Assembly: GCA_002371025.1 (NCBI GenBank)
Contig: DFFQ01000178.1
Location: 14,243-42,675, forward strand
DNA from: Lachnospiraceae bacterium UBA3772
GTDB lineage: Bacteria > Bacillota > Clostridia > Lachnospirales > Lachnospiraceae
Direction of reading: 5' to 3'
DNA length: 28,433 nucleotides
A program made the translations under genes and the position numbers. Of this stretch, positions 15,632 to 24,014 are shown one piece after another. Each line of letters begins with the position of its first letter. Position 1 is the first letter of the stretch. The notes under the pieces are model-generated. The model made no database searches. It was not told the origin of the DNA and saw only the letters and a program-made list of their open reading frames with translations.

Positions 15632-16627
15632 TTAAATCTCAAATGAAGACTTTTCTTTAAATTTAGCTTCAAATGCCGCTATAAGTCTTTTCTTTTCCGT
15701 ATCAAAATCTACTGTAGTATCTGTATCATTTAAGCAGATTATCTTATATCCTGAATTAAGAGCCTTAGAATAATCAACTCCGTTGCCTATAGTAAGATAA
15801 TCACCTCTCTTAAATACATTATAAGGTGAAAATTCTCCGCGGCCTAATTGATCATATCTAAAGACAAACTGATTGATATCAGTAGCTTCTCTAAATCTAT
15901 GCCTGCAGGTTGCATCCAAAAGATCCCTGTCTCTTTCCCACACTCTTTCCAATGTAGACTTTTTAAAGCTCACAGGCTGATGATGGAGCATAATTCCAGT
16001 GAAATCCGGAAAAAGCATAAGGACTAAAGTCTTAATAAGGCTCTTTCCATACTTAAGTGTGATCCACTTATTCCTGTCTTTTTTAATCACTTCTTTAATA
16101 TTAAAATACTTTGCAAAATATTCCGCATTATTAAGGAGTATATGATCAAACTGATTATCTGTACCATTTACATGATTTGGATATAAAACCGCCATATCAC
16201 AAGGAAGACCATCTTTAAAGAAATCTTCCTTAGTTGTCTTATTGCTTAAAAATATATCATCATTAAAGTAGATAAAATTTTCAGCAAGACCTTCGATCCT
16301 ATGCATATTAAGTTCTATTGTATGTGAGCTGAAAGTTGGAAGATATTCAGCAGGAATATAATCCTTATGATTAACGATATGTAATTTCTCATTCTCAGTA
16401 TTAAGCCATGAAGGAATATGTCCCCAGGTAATAAAATGAACCTTATTAACCCAGTCAGCATATTTTTCTACACCTCTGAACCAGTATTTAAGGACTTCCC
16501 AGTCTCTGAATCTGACTCCATCCTCAGATGTATCCGGCTTATAAATTCTTTTTTCCTTAAGCCACTTTGGATCAGATCCATCTACCCATGGCATTACTAT
16601 ATCAATTTTTTCATTATCACTGATCAT
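15632..16627 (-). CDS. Stealth-family sugar-phosphate transferase
   Basis: A 331-residue protein with the ordered conserved regions of Stealth proteins: CR1 IDIVMPWVDGSDPKW (8-22); CR2 from RFRDWEVLKYWF (39-50) through HFITWGHIPSWL to ENFIYFNDDIFL (116-127); CR3 HHQPVSFKKS (215-224); and a C-terminal part with NQFVFRYDQLG. Stealth enzymes transfer hexose-1-phosphate to make phosphodiester-linked glycans, as in capsules of Neisseria and relatives of GlcNAc-1-phosphotransferase. This implies a phosphodiester in the repeat unit. ATG 16627 is preferred; a TTG two codons earlier lies closer to the AAGGG sequence and is possible. The start overlaps the end of the preceding glycosyltransferase gene. 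Confidence 0.9.
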   Translation of the reverse strand: MISDNEKIDIVMPWVDGSDPKWLKEKRIYKPDTSEDGVRFRDWEVLKYWFRGVEKYADWVNKVHFITWGHIPSWLNTENEKLHIVNHKDYIPAEYLPTFSSHTIELNMHRIEGLAENFIYFNDDIFLSNKTTKEDFFKDGLPCDMAVLYPNHVNGTDNQFDHILLNNAEYFAKYFNIKEVIKKDRNKWITLKYGKSLIKTLVLMLFPDFTGIMLHHQPVSFKKSTLERVWERDRDLLDATCRHRFREATDINQFVFRYDQLGRGEFSPYNVFKRGDYLTIGNGVDYSKALNSGYKIICLNDTDTTVDFDTEKKRLIAAFEAKFKEKSSFEI

Positions 16628-17759
16628 TATCAATCAATCCCTTATAATATTCTTCAAGTTTTTTTGCTTCTGACACTATGTCAAAGCCTGCAGCTTTAAT
16701 CTTTTCCTGTGCTTTCTTATCTCTGGAAAAATCCATGGCAAGGATCTCATCTTTCCATTTTATTGGATCTACTGCCTCTACCCAACTTGTATTCTTTGTA
16801 AAATCAGTATCCTTAGTCACACGTGGAGTGTCATTTGCAATACATTTTAGTCCATTAGCCTGAGCCTCAATTATAGATACTGCAAACCCTTCAAATAAAG
16901 ATGGGAAAGCGAATACATCAAAAACATTTAATACTTTCTCAACATTATTAACGCTTCCAGGGAGAATAACATCCTCACTTAAAGACATTTCTTTTGCCTT
17001 ATCTTCCAGGTTCTTTCTTAAAGAACCTTCGCCTATGATAAGAAGTTTTACGTTTTTCTTAACCTTTTTTACTTCAGCTAAAACATCTAATAAAAAAGCC
17101 TGATTTTTCTGATGTTCAAGTCTTCCTACATTGCCAATGATAAAGTCATCTTCCTTAAAGCCATACTGCTTTCTTAATTCGCGTCTACTATCTTCTGAAT
17201 AAACATATTTATTTGTATCAATAGCATTATTAAGAATATAGGTTTCTTTAGCCTTCTTCTTTCCGAAAAGCCACTGGGCAGCCACATTACTACATGCCAT
17301 ATAGCCTGTTGCTACCTTTCTTATATCTAATCTGCATTTCTCTAAATAAAGGTATTTAAGAACCGTCTTTAAAGAATCCGGTTTAAATGTATAAGATGTA
17401 TTGTGGCTATGAGCAATCCTTCTATTTACATTGCATTCTTTAGCAATCTTCAAGATATAAGAACCTATTGCATCTGTATGAGTATGGATAATATCATACT
17501 TCATTTCAGTAAATAAGTTTCTTAAATCTTCCTTATTTTTTTCAATACTTTCCTTACGTGGAGTTATCCTATGAATAACAACACCATCATTTAATAATTC
17601 CTGAGTAAGAATACTTTCATCATATTCTTTTTTTGTGGCATGAACAGCAAATTCAATTTCTATCTCATTATGATCCATATGAGAATAGTAATTAAGTACA
17701 ACTGCTTCTGTTCCGCCTCTGTTAAATGGATTATTTAAAACATAAAGTACTTTTATCAT
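16617..17759 (-). CDS. Family 4 glycosyltransferase
   Basis: A 380-residue GT-B enzyme. The N-terminus VLYVLNNPFNRGGTEAVVLNYY is the GT4 glycine-rich acceptor-side motif; the C-terminal half has IGNVGRLEHQKNQ and FPSLFEGFAVSIIEAQ, the E-x7-E nucleotide-sugar motif. It probably adds one sugar of the repeat unit on the inner face of the membrane. ATG 17759 is chosen over an upstream ATG at 17804 because GGAG lies 5 bases before it and the upstream one would overlap the previous gene by 35 bases. Donor and linkage unknown. Confidence 0.86.
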   Translation of the reverse strand: MIKVLYVLNNPFNRGGTEAVVLNYYSHMDHNEIEIEFAVHATKKEYDESILTQELLNDGVVIHRITPRKESIEKNKEDLRNLFTEMKYDIIHTHTDAIGSYILKIAKECNVNRRIAHSHNTSYTFKPDSLKTVLKYLYLEKCRLDIRKVATGYMACSNVAAQWLFGKKKAKETYILNNAIDTNKYVYSEDSRRELRKQYGFKEDDFIIGNVGRLEHQKNQAFLLDVLAEVKKVKKNVKLLIIGEGSLRKNLEDKAKEMSLSEDVILPGSVNNVEKVLNVFDVFAFPSLFEGFAVSIIEAQANGLKCIANDTPRVTKDTDFTKNTSWVEAVDPIKWKDEILAMDFSRDKKAQEKIKAAGFDIVSEAKKLEEYYKGLIDNDQ

Positions 17760-17769
17760 AAATGCTCCG

Positions 17770-19101
17770 CTATCGATATGCTTCCTTTTCCAATTCTTTT
17801 GCATGTTCTGAAAGCAATTTTATCTTAACATTTTTAACTATATTTTTATTCAACTTCTTTAATTGAGTCTTATCCAGATTTTTTAATATCTGATAAAGCT
17901 CTCCCTGATCTTTAAACATAAGTAAAGAATCATCAGGAATTATATCTTTTGCCCCTACATGATCGCTGATAAGAACAGGCACACCAAAACTAAGTGCTTC
18001 AAGCACAGTAAAACCAAAAGTCTCGTACCACACGCTTGGAGCAACGAGAAGATCTGTATCATCAAATATCTTTCCTAAGCCATCAGAATCAAAATGTCCG
18101 AAACAATTAAGATATGGTCTTTCTACAGGAGATATGAAAGGTGTATTTAAACTGAAGCGTTTTCCTTCCTCCCATAACTTATCAAGGGTATCTAAAAGCA
18201 TATAATACCCCTTTGCAGCACTAGGAGCCGCAATATATGTTATTCTTAATTCATCACTGAAATTTTTTTCTTTTTTATTATCTCTTATCTTCTCATGAGA
18301 TATGGAAATTACCTGTCCTTTATGCCTTCCAAAATATTTCTCATATATCATCTTAGATACAGAGCTGTTAAAATGAATAAAATCTATCTTTCGATAAATT
18401 GTATTATAGAAAGCCCTTAACTGAATATAATAACCAACATGTTTAGCTTTCTTAGATTTACTTTCTGTCACATTATTTTCTGTCACTTCATTTAATGCTA
18501 TATCTCTATGACGTTTTCTAAGCTTCTTAACAACTTTACTATCCTTAAGAGTTCTATATAAAGGTGACTGAAGAATGATCATCTTTTTCATAGACAGCGC
18601 AGTCAGATTACATTCTGGACATGCTTTAAAATCTGATACATCTTCACAAAGCTTCCCATTTCTGCATAATGTAACTTTGGGACATATGGCAAAGAAATCA
18701 TGGCTTGTATAAACTGTCCTAATGCCTAACTCTTTTGCTGCATCTACAAGTTCTTCATGAAGCCCCATAAATGTATGGAAATGGATCACTTCTATATTAT
18801 TTTCTTTAAGGAATTTTTTATAAACTTCCTTATCACCATTTTCTGTAAATGCCATTAGATCAACAATCCCTTCATCATAAGAAACCGGAAGGGGATTTAT
18901 AATTTCAAAATTGTTGATACCATAAACTGAAGGTCTTTTTTTAATACGATTTTTCCTGCCTATTATTTTTATCTCTCCAGGCCAGATAAGAGAGACATTA
19001 TGTCCCTCCATTATCTGTTCCTTACAAAGATCTATGACATATTTAGTTAATCCACCCGTTCTATAAGGTGGAAAGCCTAAAGCATAATGTAATATATTCA
19101 A
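17770..19101 (-). CDS. Family 4 glycosyltransferase with Cys-rich insert
   Basis: A 443-residue GT-B enzyme. The N-terminus has HYALGFPPYRTGGLTKYV; the C-terminal donor site has SVWYETFGFTVLEALSFG. Between them, at about residues 150-175, lies an insert with four Cys (CPKVTLCRNGKLC, then CPEC) that is frequent in one branch of bacterial GT4 enzymes and may bind a metal. A Lys-rich stretch around residues 195-235 could contact the membrane. It lies 14 bases after the DUF1972-type gene. Sugar specificity unknown. Confidence 0.85.
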   Translation of the reverse strand: MNILHYALGFPPYRTGGLTKYVIDLCKEQIMEGHNVSLIWPGEIKIIGRKNRIKKRPSVYGINNFEIINPLPVSYDEGIVDLMAFTENGDKEVYKKFLKENNIEVIHFHTFMGLHEELVDAAKELGIRTVYTSHDFFAICPKVTLCRNGKLCEDVSDFKACPECNLTALSMKKMIILQSPLYRTLKDSKVVKKLRKRHRDIALNEVTENNVTESKSKKAKHVGYYIQLRAFYNTIYRKIDFIHFNSSVSKMIYEKYFGRHKGQVISISHEKIRDNKKEKNFSDELRITYIAAPSAAKGYYMLLDTLDKLWEEGKRFSLNTPFISPVERPYLNCFGHFDSDGLGKIFDDTDLLVAPSVWYETFGFTVLEALSFGVPVLISDHVGAKDIIPDDSLLMFKDQGELYQILKNLDKTQLKKLNKNIVKNVKIKLLSEHAKELEKEAYR

Positions 19102-19115
19102 AATGATTCACCTTA

Positions 19116-20324
19116 TTATTTGTTTATACCAAATATTTCAGCATATCTATCAGCTATAAACTGCCAGCTGTATGCGTCACTTATTCTCTTCTTTGCCTTT
19201 TCGCCAAACTTATTTAATTCATCATCTGACAAAAGATCTGCCTTATCAATAAGAGAAGCAAGATTTCCATCTTCCTTACTCCAGTAAAGAGCAGCATCCT
19301 CTCCTACTTCTTTATTAAATCCTACATCTAAAAGAAGATTTAATCTGGTAGAACCAAGAGCTTCAAGAAGTGAAGGATTTGTACCTCCTACAGAATGACC
19401 ATGGAAATAACCATAAGCATTTTCTCTGATCTTCTTAAGTAATTCCTGATCATATACTGTTCCTACAAATTTAATTCTCTTATCTTCCTTAAAATGAAGC
19501 TTTGAATCAAGTTCTGCAAGGAACTTATCATCATTTGTAGTAATTATTGCAAGATCCTTCTTAGAACGAGACTTCATGAATTCTCTTATCATGGTCTCAA
19601 AGTTATTCTCCGGAACAAATCTTCCTACTACAACATAATAATCATTCTTTGTAAGATTTTTTTCTTTATACCAGTCTGTAAGTTTTTTATCATCATCCTT
19701 AAGAATACTTGGCTTTATATCTGCACCATAAGCTATAAATGTAGTGGCAGGATCATATTTTGCATATTCTTCATGGATATATTTCTCAATATTTACAGAG
19801 TCACAAACAAGAAGGTCGGCTGATTTAACCATGCCCTTCTCTGATTCTTTCCAATATTTTCTTACAGGCTTAGACCATTTTGCTCTCATCCATTCATGAC
19901 CGTCTGGATTAACCAAGAGTTTTCCGCCTAATTTTTCAATCTGCTTCTTATACTTACTGATAAATGGTCCGATACGACACGCAAGGATATAGAAAATGGG
20001 ATCCTTAATGTCATTTTTCTTACAGTATTTAATAAATACCTTAAGAGCTGCGATATCATAATAGATAGCCTGAGCAGCTCCTATTTTTTCAGGTATATGT
20101 ATCTTAAAACAGTCTGCATTATGATATACAAAACAATGAGGATTGATCTTTTTAACACCTGTTAACTTATCCTCATCCATATATCCGCTGCCATTCTCTT
20201 TGCAGGCTATATGATATTTAATATTCTTATTATTCTGATGATATTCTGTAAGCTTATCGACGAATGTTTCATATCCGCCGTAGTTTCCAAGGCCTTTTGA
20301 GCCAATGATAAACACATGCTGCAT
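19116..20324 (-). CDS. DUF1972 / rhamnosyltransferase-type family 4 glycosyltransferase
   Basis: A 402-residue protein. The N-terminal MQHVFIIGSKGLGNYGGYETFVDKL is the DUF1972 signature found in Cps2T-type beta-1,4-rhamnosyltransferases of streptococcal capsule loci (recalled). The C-terminal half has GRFVPENNFETMI and GTNPSLLEALGSTRLNLL, typical of the donor-binding domain. It is the first gene after rmlC and has its own consensus promoter. With dTDP-rhamnose made next door, rhamnose is a reasonable donor and this may be an early step of the repeat unit; both points are inferred. AAGGGG lies 8 bases before the ATG. Confidence 0.84.
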   Translation of the reverse strand: MQHVFIIGSKGLGNYGGYETFVDKLTEYHQNNKNIKYHIACKENGSGYMDEDKLTGVKKINPHCFVYHNADCFKIHIPEKIGAAQAIYYDIAALKVFIKYCKKNDIKDPIFYILACRIGPFISKYKKQIEKLGGKLLVNPDGHEWMRAKWSKPVRKYWKESEKGMVKSADLLVCDSVNIEKYIHEEYAKYDPATTFIAYGADIKPSILKDDDKKLTDWYKEKNLTKNDYYVVVGRFVPENNFETMIREFMKSRSKKDLAIITTNDDKFLAELDSKLHFKEDKRIKFVGTVYDQELLKKIRENAYGYFHGHSVGGTNPSLLEALGSTRLNLLLDVGFNKEVGEDAALYWSKEDGNLASLIDKADLLSDDELNKFGEKAKKRISDAYSWQFIADRYAEIFGINK

Positions 20325-20354
20325 ATAGAATTCCCCTTATATTTTAATTTTTTA

Positions 20355-20383
20355 ATTATACTGAAAATCCTGTATTATTTCAA
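20355..20383 (-). promoter_or_regulatory. Consensus promoter of the polysaccharide operon
   Basis: TTGAAA (20383-20378), a 17-base spacer and TATAAT (20360-20355) on the minus strand, about 31 bases before the ATG at 20324. This is the best-matching sigma-A-type promoter in the window. It would let the glycosyltransferase-to-L,D-transpeptidase genes be transcribed independently of rmlBDAC. Confidence 0.8.
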
Positions 20384-20386
20384 TCT

Positions 20387-20995
20387 TTAGAACTTAAATG
20401 TACTTTTAAGCCCAAGCCACTTCTGATCTTTATCTGAAAGATTAAGAGGTGTACCATCACTTAAAGTATAACCTTCAGCAGAAGCACTTCCCTTATATTC
20501 TCCACAAAGGCCTGGCCACTCAATACCAATCTCAGGGTCATTCCAAGCCATACCGCCCTCATCATTTGGATGATAGAAATCATTTACCTTATAACAGAAT
20601 TCAGCTTCATCTGAAAGCACAAGGAATCCATGAGCAAAACCTTCTGGAATAAGGAACTGTGTCTTATTCTCAGCTGAAAGGATAACTCCATACCACTTTC
20701 CATAAGTCTTTGAATCTGCTCTTAAATCTACAGCAACGTCAAATACTTCGCCACGTACGGCACGAACTAACTTACACTGTGGATACTGCTTCTGGAAATG
20801 AAGACCACGAAGTACTCCCTTAGTTGACATTGACTGATTGTCCTGTACAAATTTGATATCAAATCCAGCTTCTTTCATATCGTTCTCATTATATGTCTCC
20901 ATGAAATAGCCTCTCTCATCACCGTGAACAGCGGGTGTTATAACACAAAGTCCTTCAATTCCGCCAACATTCTTTTCAACATTAATCTGTCCCAT
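20387..20995 (-). CDS. rmlC: dTDP-4-dehydrorhamnose 3,5-epimerase
   Basis: A 202-residue cupin enzyme, slightly longer than the usual 180-190. Motifs: DERGYFMETYN, DNQSMSTKGVLRGLHFQ (catalytic His in RGLHFQ), RGEVFDVAVDLR (with the catalytic Asp of the VAVDLR segment), and IPEGFAHGFLVLSD. It epimerises dTDP-4-keto-6-deoxyglucose at C3 and C5 in dTDP-L-rhamnose synthesis, acting between RmlB and RmlD. GGAGA precedes the ATG. It is separated from rmlA by 69 bases containing a strong hairpin. Confidence 0.97.
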   Translation of the reverse strand: MGQINVEKNVGGIEGLCVITPAVHGDERGYFMETYNENDMKEAGFDIKFVQDNQSMSTKGVLRGLHFQKQYPQCKLVRAVRGEVFDVAVDLRADSKTYGKWYGVILSAENKTQFLIPEGFAHGFLVLSDEAEFCYKVNDFYHPNDEGGMAWNDPEIGIEWPGLCGEYKGSASAEGYTLSDGTPLNLSDKDQKWLGLKSTFKF

Positions 20996-21021
20996 TTTAT
21001 ATCTCCTATCTTACATAACAA

Positions 21022-21056
21022 ACTACTGTATCTAACATATTGTTAAATACAGTAGT
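21022..21056 (-). other. Strong hairpin between rmlA and rmlC
   Basis: Arms ACTACTGTAT and ATACAGTAGT match perfectly over ten bases, and the stem continues with TAAC/GTTA after a mismatch. No real T-run follows on the minus strand (TTTGTTATG), so it is not a standard terminator. It could be an mRNA processing or stability element, or a partial terminator. Confidence 0.6.
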
Positions 21057-21064
21057 AATTAAAA

Positions 21065-21949
21065 TTAATATTTTACTTTTCCAAGAGCAACCTGTTTTAA
21101 ATGCTGCCCATATCTGCTCTTTCCATATCTTTCAGCAGAAACCATAAGTTCATCTTTTGAGATCCACTTATTGATAAAAGCAATCTCTTCAGGTGCTGAT
21201 ATCATGATTCCCTGAAGTGTTTCTATGGTTTTAACAAACTCCGCTGCTTCAAGAAGGCTTTCCATTGTTCCTGTATCAAGCCATGCAAAACCACGACCAA
21301 GCAGCTGTACATTAAGTAAATTATCCTGAAGATACATATCATTTAAAGTTGTTATCTCCAGTTCGCCCCTCTTAGAAGGCTTAACATCCCAGGCTCTTTT
21401 ACTTACTCCTGCAGGGTAAAAATAAAGTCCTGTTACAGCATAATTTGATTTTGGATTTTCAGGCTTCTCTTCAATAGAGATAGCTCTTCCTTCTTCATCA
21501 AATTCAACTATTCCAAATCTATGAGGATCATTTACGTAATAACCAAAGACTGTTGCCTTGCCATTTTCAGCATCACTGGCAGCTTTTCTTAAAGTAGAAC
21601 CAAAACCATTTCCATAGAAAATGTTATCTCCAAGTACCATGGCACAAGGCTCACCATTAATAAATTCTTCTCCTAAAGTAAAGGCCTGTGCAAGTCCGTC
21701 TGGAGAAGGCTGTACCTTATAGCTTAAATTGATACCAAACTGATGTCCATCACCTAAAAGAGCCTCAAATCTTGGAGTGTCTTCAGGTGTTGAGATGATA
21801 AGTATGTCCTTTATTCCTGCCAGCATAAGTGTTGATAAAGGATAATAGATCATCGGTTTATCAAATATCGGAAGTAACTGTTTACTTGTAACCATTGTAA
21901 GTGGATAAAGTCTTGTACCAGACCCACCAGCAAGTACTATACCTTTCAT
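21065..21949 (-). CDS. rmlA: Glucose-1-phosphate thymidylyltransferase
   Basis: A 294-residue enzyme making dTDP-glucose, the first step of dTDP-L-rhamnose synthesis. Motifs: [13 protein letters not shown] (6-18), [17 protein letters not shown] with Lys23, [21 protein letters not shown] and [15 protein letters not shown]. The length is normal. ATG 21949 has GGAGG 7 bases upstream, inside the end of rmlD; a longer reading would begin with TTG and add an unrelated 19 residues. Confidence 0.97.
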   Translation of the reverse strand: MKGIVLAGGSGTRLYPLTMVTSKQLLPIFDKPMIYYPLSTLMLAGIKDILIISTPEDTPRFEALLGDGHQFGINLSYKVQPSPDGLAQAFTLGEEFINGEPCAMVLGDNIFYGNGFGSTLRKAASDAENGKATVFGYYVNDPHRFGIVEFDEEGRAISIEEKPENPKSNYAVTGLYFYPAGVSKRAWDVKPSKRGELEITTLNDMYLQDNLLNVQLLGRGFAWLDTGTMESLLEAAEFVKTIETLQGIMISAPEEIAFINKWISKDELMVSAERYGKSRYGQHLKQVALGKVKY

Positions 21950-21951
21950 AA

Positions 21952-22875
21952 TTAATCCTCCATTTCCCCCAGAGCTGTTAAATAACGTCCTAAAGCATCT
22001 TTCCAATCTGGAAGCGGCTTAAATCCGGCTTCAACAAGTTTTTTCTTATCAAGTCGTGAATTAAATGGACGTTTTGCCTTTGATACTCCATATTCCTTTG
22101 TTGTTACCGGAAGAACTGTAGTACTAAGGCCAGCCTGTTTATAAATTTCCTTTGTAAAATCGTACCATGATATATAACCGCCCTCATTTGTAGCATGATA
22201 ATAACCATATTTATCAGTCTCTATCATATCAACAAGAAGTCTTGAAAGATCAAGAGTATAAGTAGGTGTTCCCACCTGATCAGATACAACTCTTACAGTA
22301 TCATGGTTCTTTGCTACATTAAGCATTGTCTTAATGAAATTCTTACCATTAAGTCCAAATACCCAGGCAATTCTAACTATAAAGTATTTATCTAATGTCA
22401 AAGAAACAGCCTTTTCACCACCAAGTTTTGTCTCTCCATATACATTAAGAGGAGCATAATCCTTATCATCCGGCTTCCATGGTGTTTCTCCTTCACCGTT
22501 AAATACATAATCAGTGCTTATATAAACCATCTTTGCATCGATCTTCTTTGCTGCTTCGGCTATATTTTTAGTTCCGTCAACATTTATTGCTCTGACTAAA
22601 TCCTTCTTATCCTCATCTTCAGCTGCATCAACCTGTGTCCAGGCTGCGCAATGGATGATCACATCGGGACTAACTTCAGAAATGGTCTTATCTACCATTT
22701 CCTTATCAGTGATATCCATTGAAACATATGGCATTTTTGTTACCGCTGTATCATCTAAAATGCCATTATATGAAGGACTTAAATCTGAGCCTATGCCATC
22801 ATATCCTCTACTATTAAGTTCATTCATTACGTCATGGCCCAACTGACCACAAACGCCTGTTACTAAAACTTTCAT
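21952..22875 (-). CDS. rmlD: dTDP-4-dehydrorhamnose reductase
   Basis: A 307-residue short-chain dehydrogenase of extended type. The NAD(P)-binding motif is [25 protein letters not shown] and the active-site YGETKLGGE (Tyr-x3-Lys) follow; [13 protein letters not shown] binds the substrate. It reduces the RmlC product to dTDP-L-rhamnose. GGAGG precedes the ATG by 6 bases; rmlA begins 2 bases after its stop. Confidence 0.97.
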   Translation of the reverse strand: MKVLVTGVCGQLGHDVMNELNSRGYDGIGSDLSPSYNGILDDTAVTKMPYVSMDITDKEMVDKTISEVSPDVIIHCAAWTQVDAAEDEDKKDLVRAINVDGTKNIAEAAKKIDAKMVYISTDYVFNGEGETPWKPDDKDYAPLNVYGETKLGGEKAVSLTLDKYFIVRIAWVFGLNGKNFIKTMLNVAKNHDTVRVVSDQVGTPTYTLDLSRLLVDMIETDKYGYYHATNEGGYISWYDFTKEIYKQAGLSTTVLPVTTKEYGVSKAKRPFNSRLDKKKLVEAGFKPLPDWKDALGRYLTALGEMED

Positions 22876-22896
22876 TAATTGCCTCCGGAAAATTTC

Positions 22897-23931
22897 TTAT
22901 TTATCAAGTACTTCTTTCTTTCCGTACATTTCTTTGTAGTAATTCTGGTATTCTCCACTGATGATATTTTCCCACCAAGCTTTGTTATCAAGATACCACT
23001 GGATTGTCATCTTTATACCATCTTTAAACATTGTCTCAGGAAGCCATCCTAATTCGCTATGTATCTTAGTTGGGTCTATAGCATATCTTTGATCATGCCC
23101 CTTTCTATCAGTTACATATGTGATAAGTGATTCTGGCTTCTCAAGATATTCGCAGATAAGCTTAACAATATCAATATTCTTCATTTCATTATGTCCGCCA
23201 ATGTTATAAACCTCACCAACTGTACCATTATGAATGATAAGATCGATTGCCTTGCAGTGATCTTCAACATAAAGCCAGTCACGAACATTAAGTCCTTCTC
23301 CATATACAGGAAGTGGCTTATCGGCAAGGGCATTAGCTATCATAAGAGGAATAAGCTTCTCTGGGAACTGATAAGGTCCGTAGTTATTTGAACAACGGCT
23401 TATAGTTACAGGAAGACCATATGTTCTATGATATGCCATAACAAGAAGGTCTGCTGAAGCCTTTGATGTTGAATATGGGCTTGATGTATGGATTGGTGTA
23501 TCCTCATGGAAGAAAAGGTCAGGTCTGTCTAATGGAAGATCTCCATATACCTCATCAGTTGAAACCTGATGATAACGCTTTATGCCATACTTTCTGCAGG
23601 CATCCATAAGTACTGCTGTACCAATGATATTAGTCTGAAGGAAGATCTCTGGATTCTCAATAGATCTGTCAACATGAGACTCTGCTGCAAAGTTAACAAT
23701 GATATCAGGCTTTTCCTCTTCAAATAATTTATCTACTCCTGCTCTGTCACATATATCAAGTTTTACAAATCTGAAATTAGGATTGTCCATTACTGGTGCA
23801 AGAGTTGATAAATTTCCTGCATAAGTAAGTGCGTCAATACAAACGATACGATAATCAGGATACTTCTTTAACATATGGAATACGAAATTACTGCCTATAA
23901 ATCCTGCTCCGCCTGTTACTACAATATTCAT
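22897..23931 (-). CDS. rmlB: dTDP-glucose 4,6-dehydratase
   Basis: A 344-residue extended short-chain dehydrogenase. Motifs: VTGGAGFIGSNF (NAD binding), STDEVYGDLP with the Thr-Asp-Glu active-site triad, SPYSTSKASAD with Tyr-x3-Lys, and NNYGPYQFPEKLIPLMI. It converts dTDP-glucose to dTDP-4-keto-6-deoxyglucose. First gene of the rmlBDAC unit. Its ribosome binding site GGAGG, 9 bases before the ATG, is inside a 12-bp stem, and the gene is preceded by a MerR-style promoter, so it is the likely control point for rhamnose supply. Confidence 0.98.
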   Translation of the reverse strand: MNIVVTGGAGFIGSNFVFHMLKKYPDYRIVCIDALTYAGNLSTLAPVMDNPNFRFVKLDICDRAGVDKLFEEEKPDIIVNFAAESHVDRSIENPEIFLQTNIIGTAVLMDACRKYGIKRYHQVSTDEVYGDLPLDRPDLFFHEDTPIHTSSPYSTSKASADLLVMAYHRTYGLPVTISRCSNNYGPYQFPEKLIPLMIANALADKPLPVYGEGLNVRDWLYVEDHCKAIDLIIHNGTVGEVYNIGGHNEMKNIDIVKLICEYLEKPESLITYVTDRKGHDQRYAIDPTKIHSELGWLPETMFKDGIKMTIQWYLDNKAWWENIISGEYQNYYKEMYGKKEVLDK

Positions 23932-23940
23932 AAATAAAAA

Positions 23941-23972
23941 CCTCCAAATAGATTATTTTTTCTATCTGGAGG
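23941..23972 (-). promoter_or_regulatory. Leader hairpin hiding the rmlB ribosome binding site
   Basis: On the minus strand CCTCCAGATAGA, an 8-base loop and TCTATTTGGAGG form a 12-bp RNA stem (one G-U pair) whose 3' arm is the GGAGG of rmlB. It is followed by TTTTTATTT up to the ATG, so it also looks like a terminator. The -10 box ends two bases upstream (23974), which puts the expected transcription start inside the 5' arm. Confidence 0.75.
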
Positions 23973-23973
23973 T

Positions 23974-24004
23974 ATCATAACGGGTGACGTAACGTCACTG
24001 TCAA
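23974..24004 (-). promoter_or_regulatory. MerR-style promoter and operator of rmlBDAC
   Basis: TTGACA (24004-23999) is a full-consensus -35 box; TATGAT (23979-23974) is a five-of-six -10 box; the spacer is 19 bases. The spacer contains a perfect dyad GTGACGTTACGTCAC (23998-23984, seven bases each side of one central base). Over-long spacers with an internal dyad are the hallmark of promoters activated by MerR-family regulators, and a MerR-family gene ends 10 bases upstream. Confidence 0.75.
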
Positions 24005-24014
24005 GTATTATTTT

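Noticed and set aside
18455..18490. Short direct repeat of CTGTCAC in a glycosyltransferase gene
   Set aside because: Two copies only, in frame, encoding VTEN/VTES; no sign of an attachment site or insertion.
21950..22006. N-terminal extension of RmlA
   Set aside because: It starts with TTG, overlaps rmlD and adds residues not found in the family; ATG 21949 has GGAGG.
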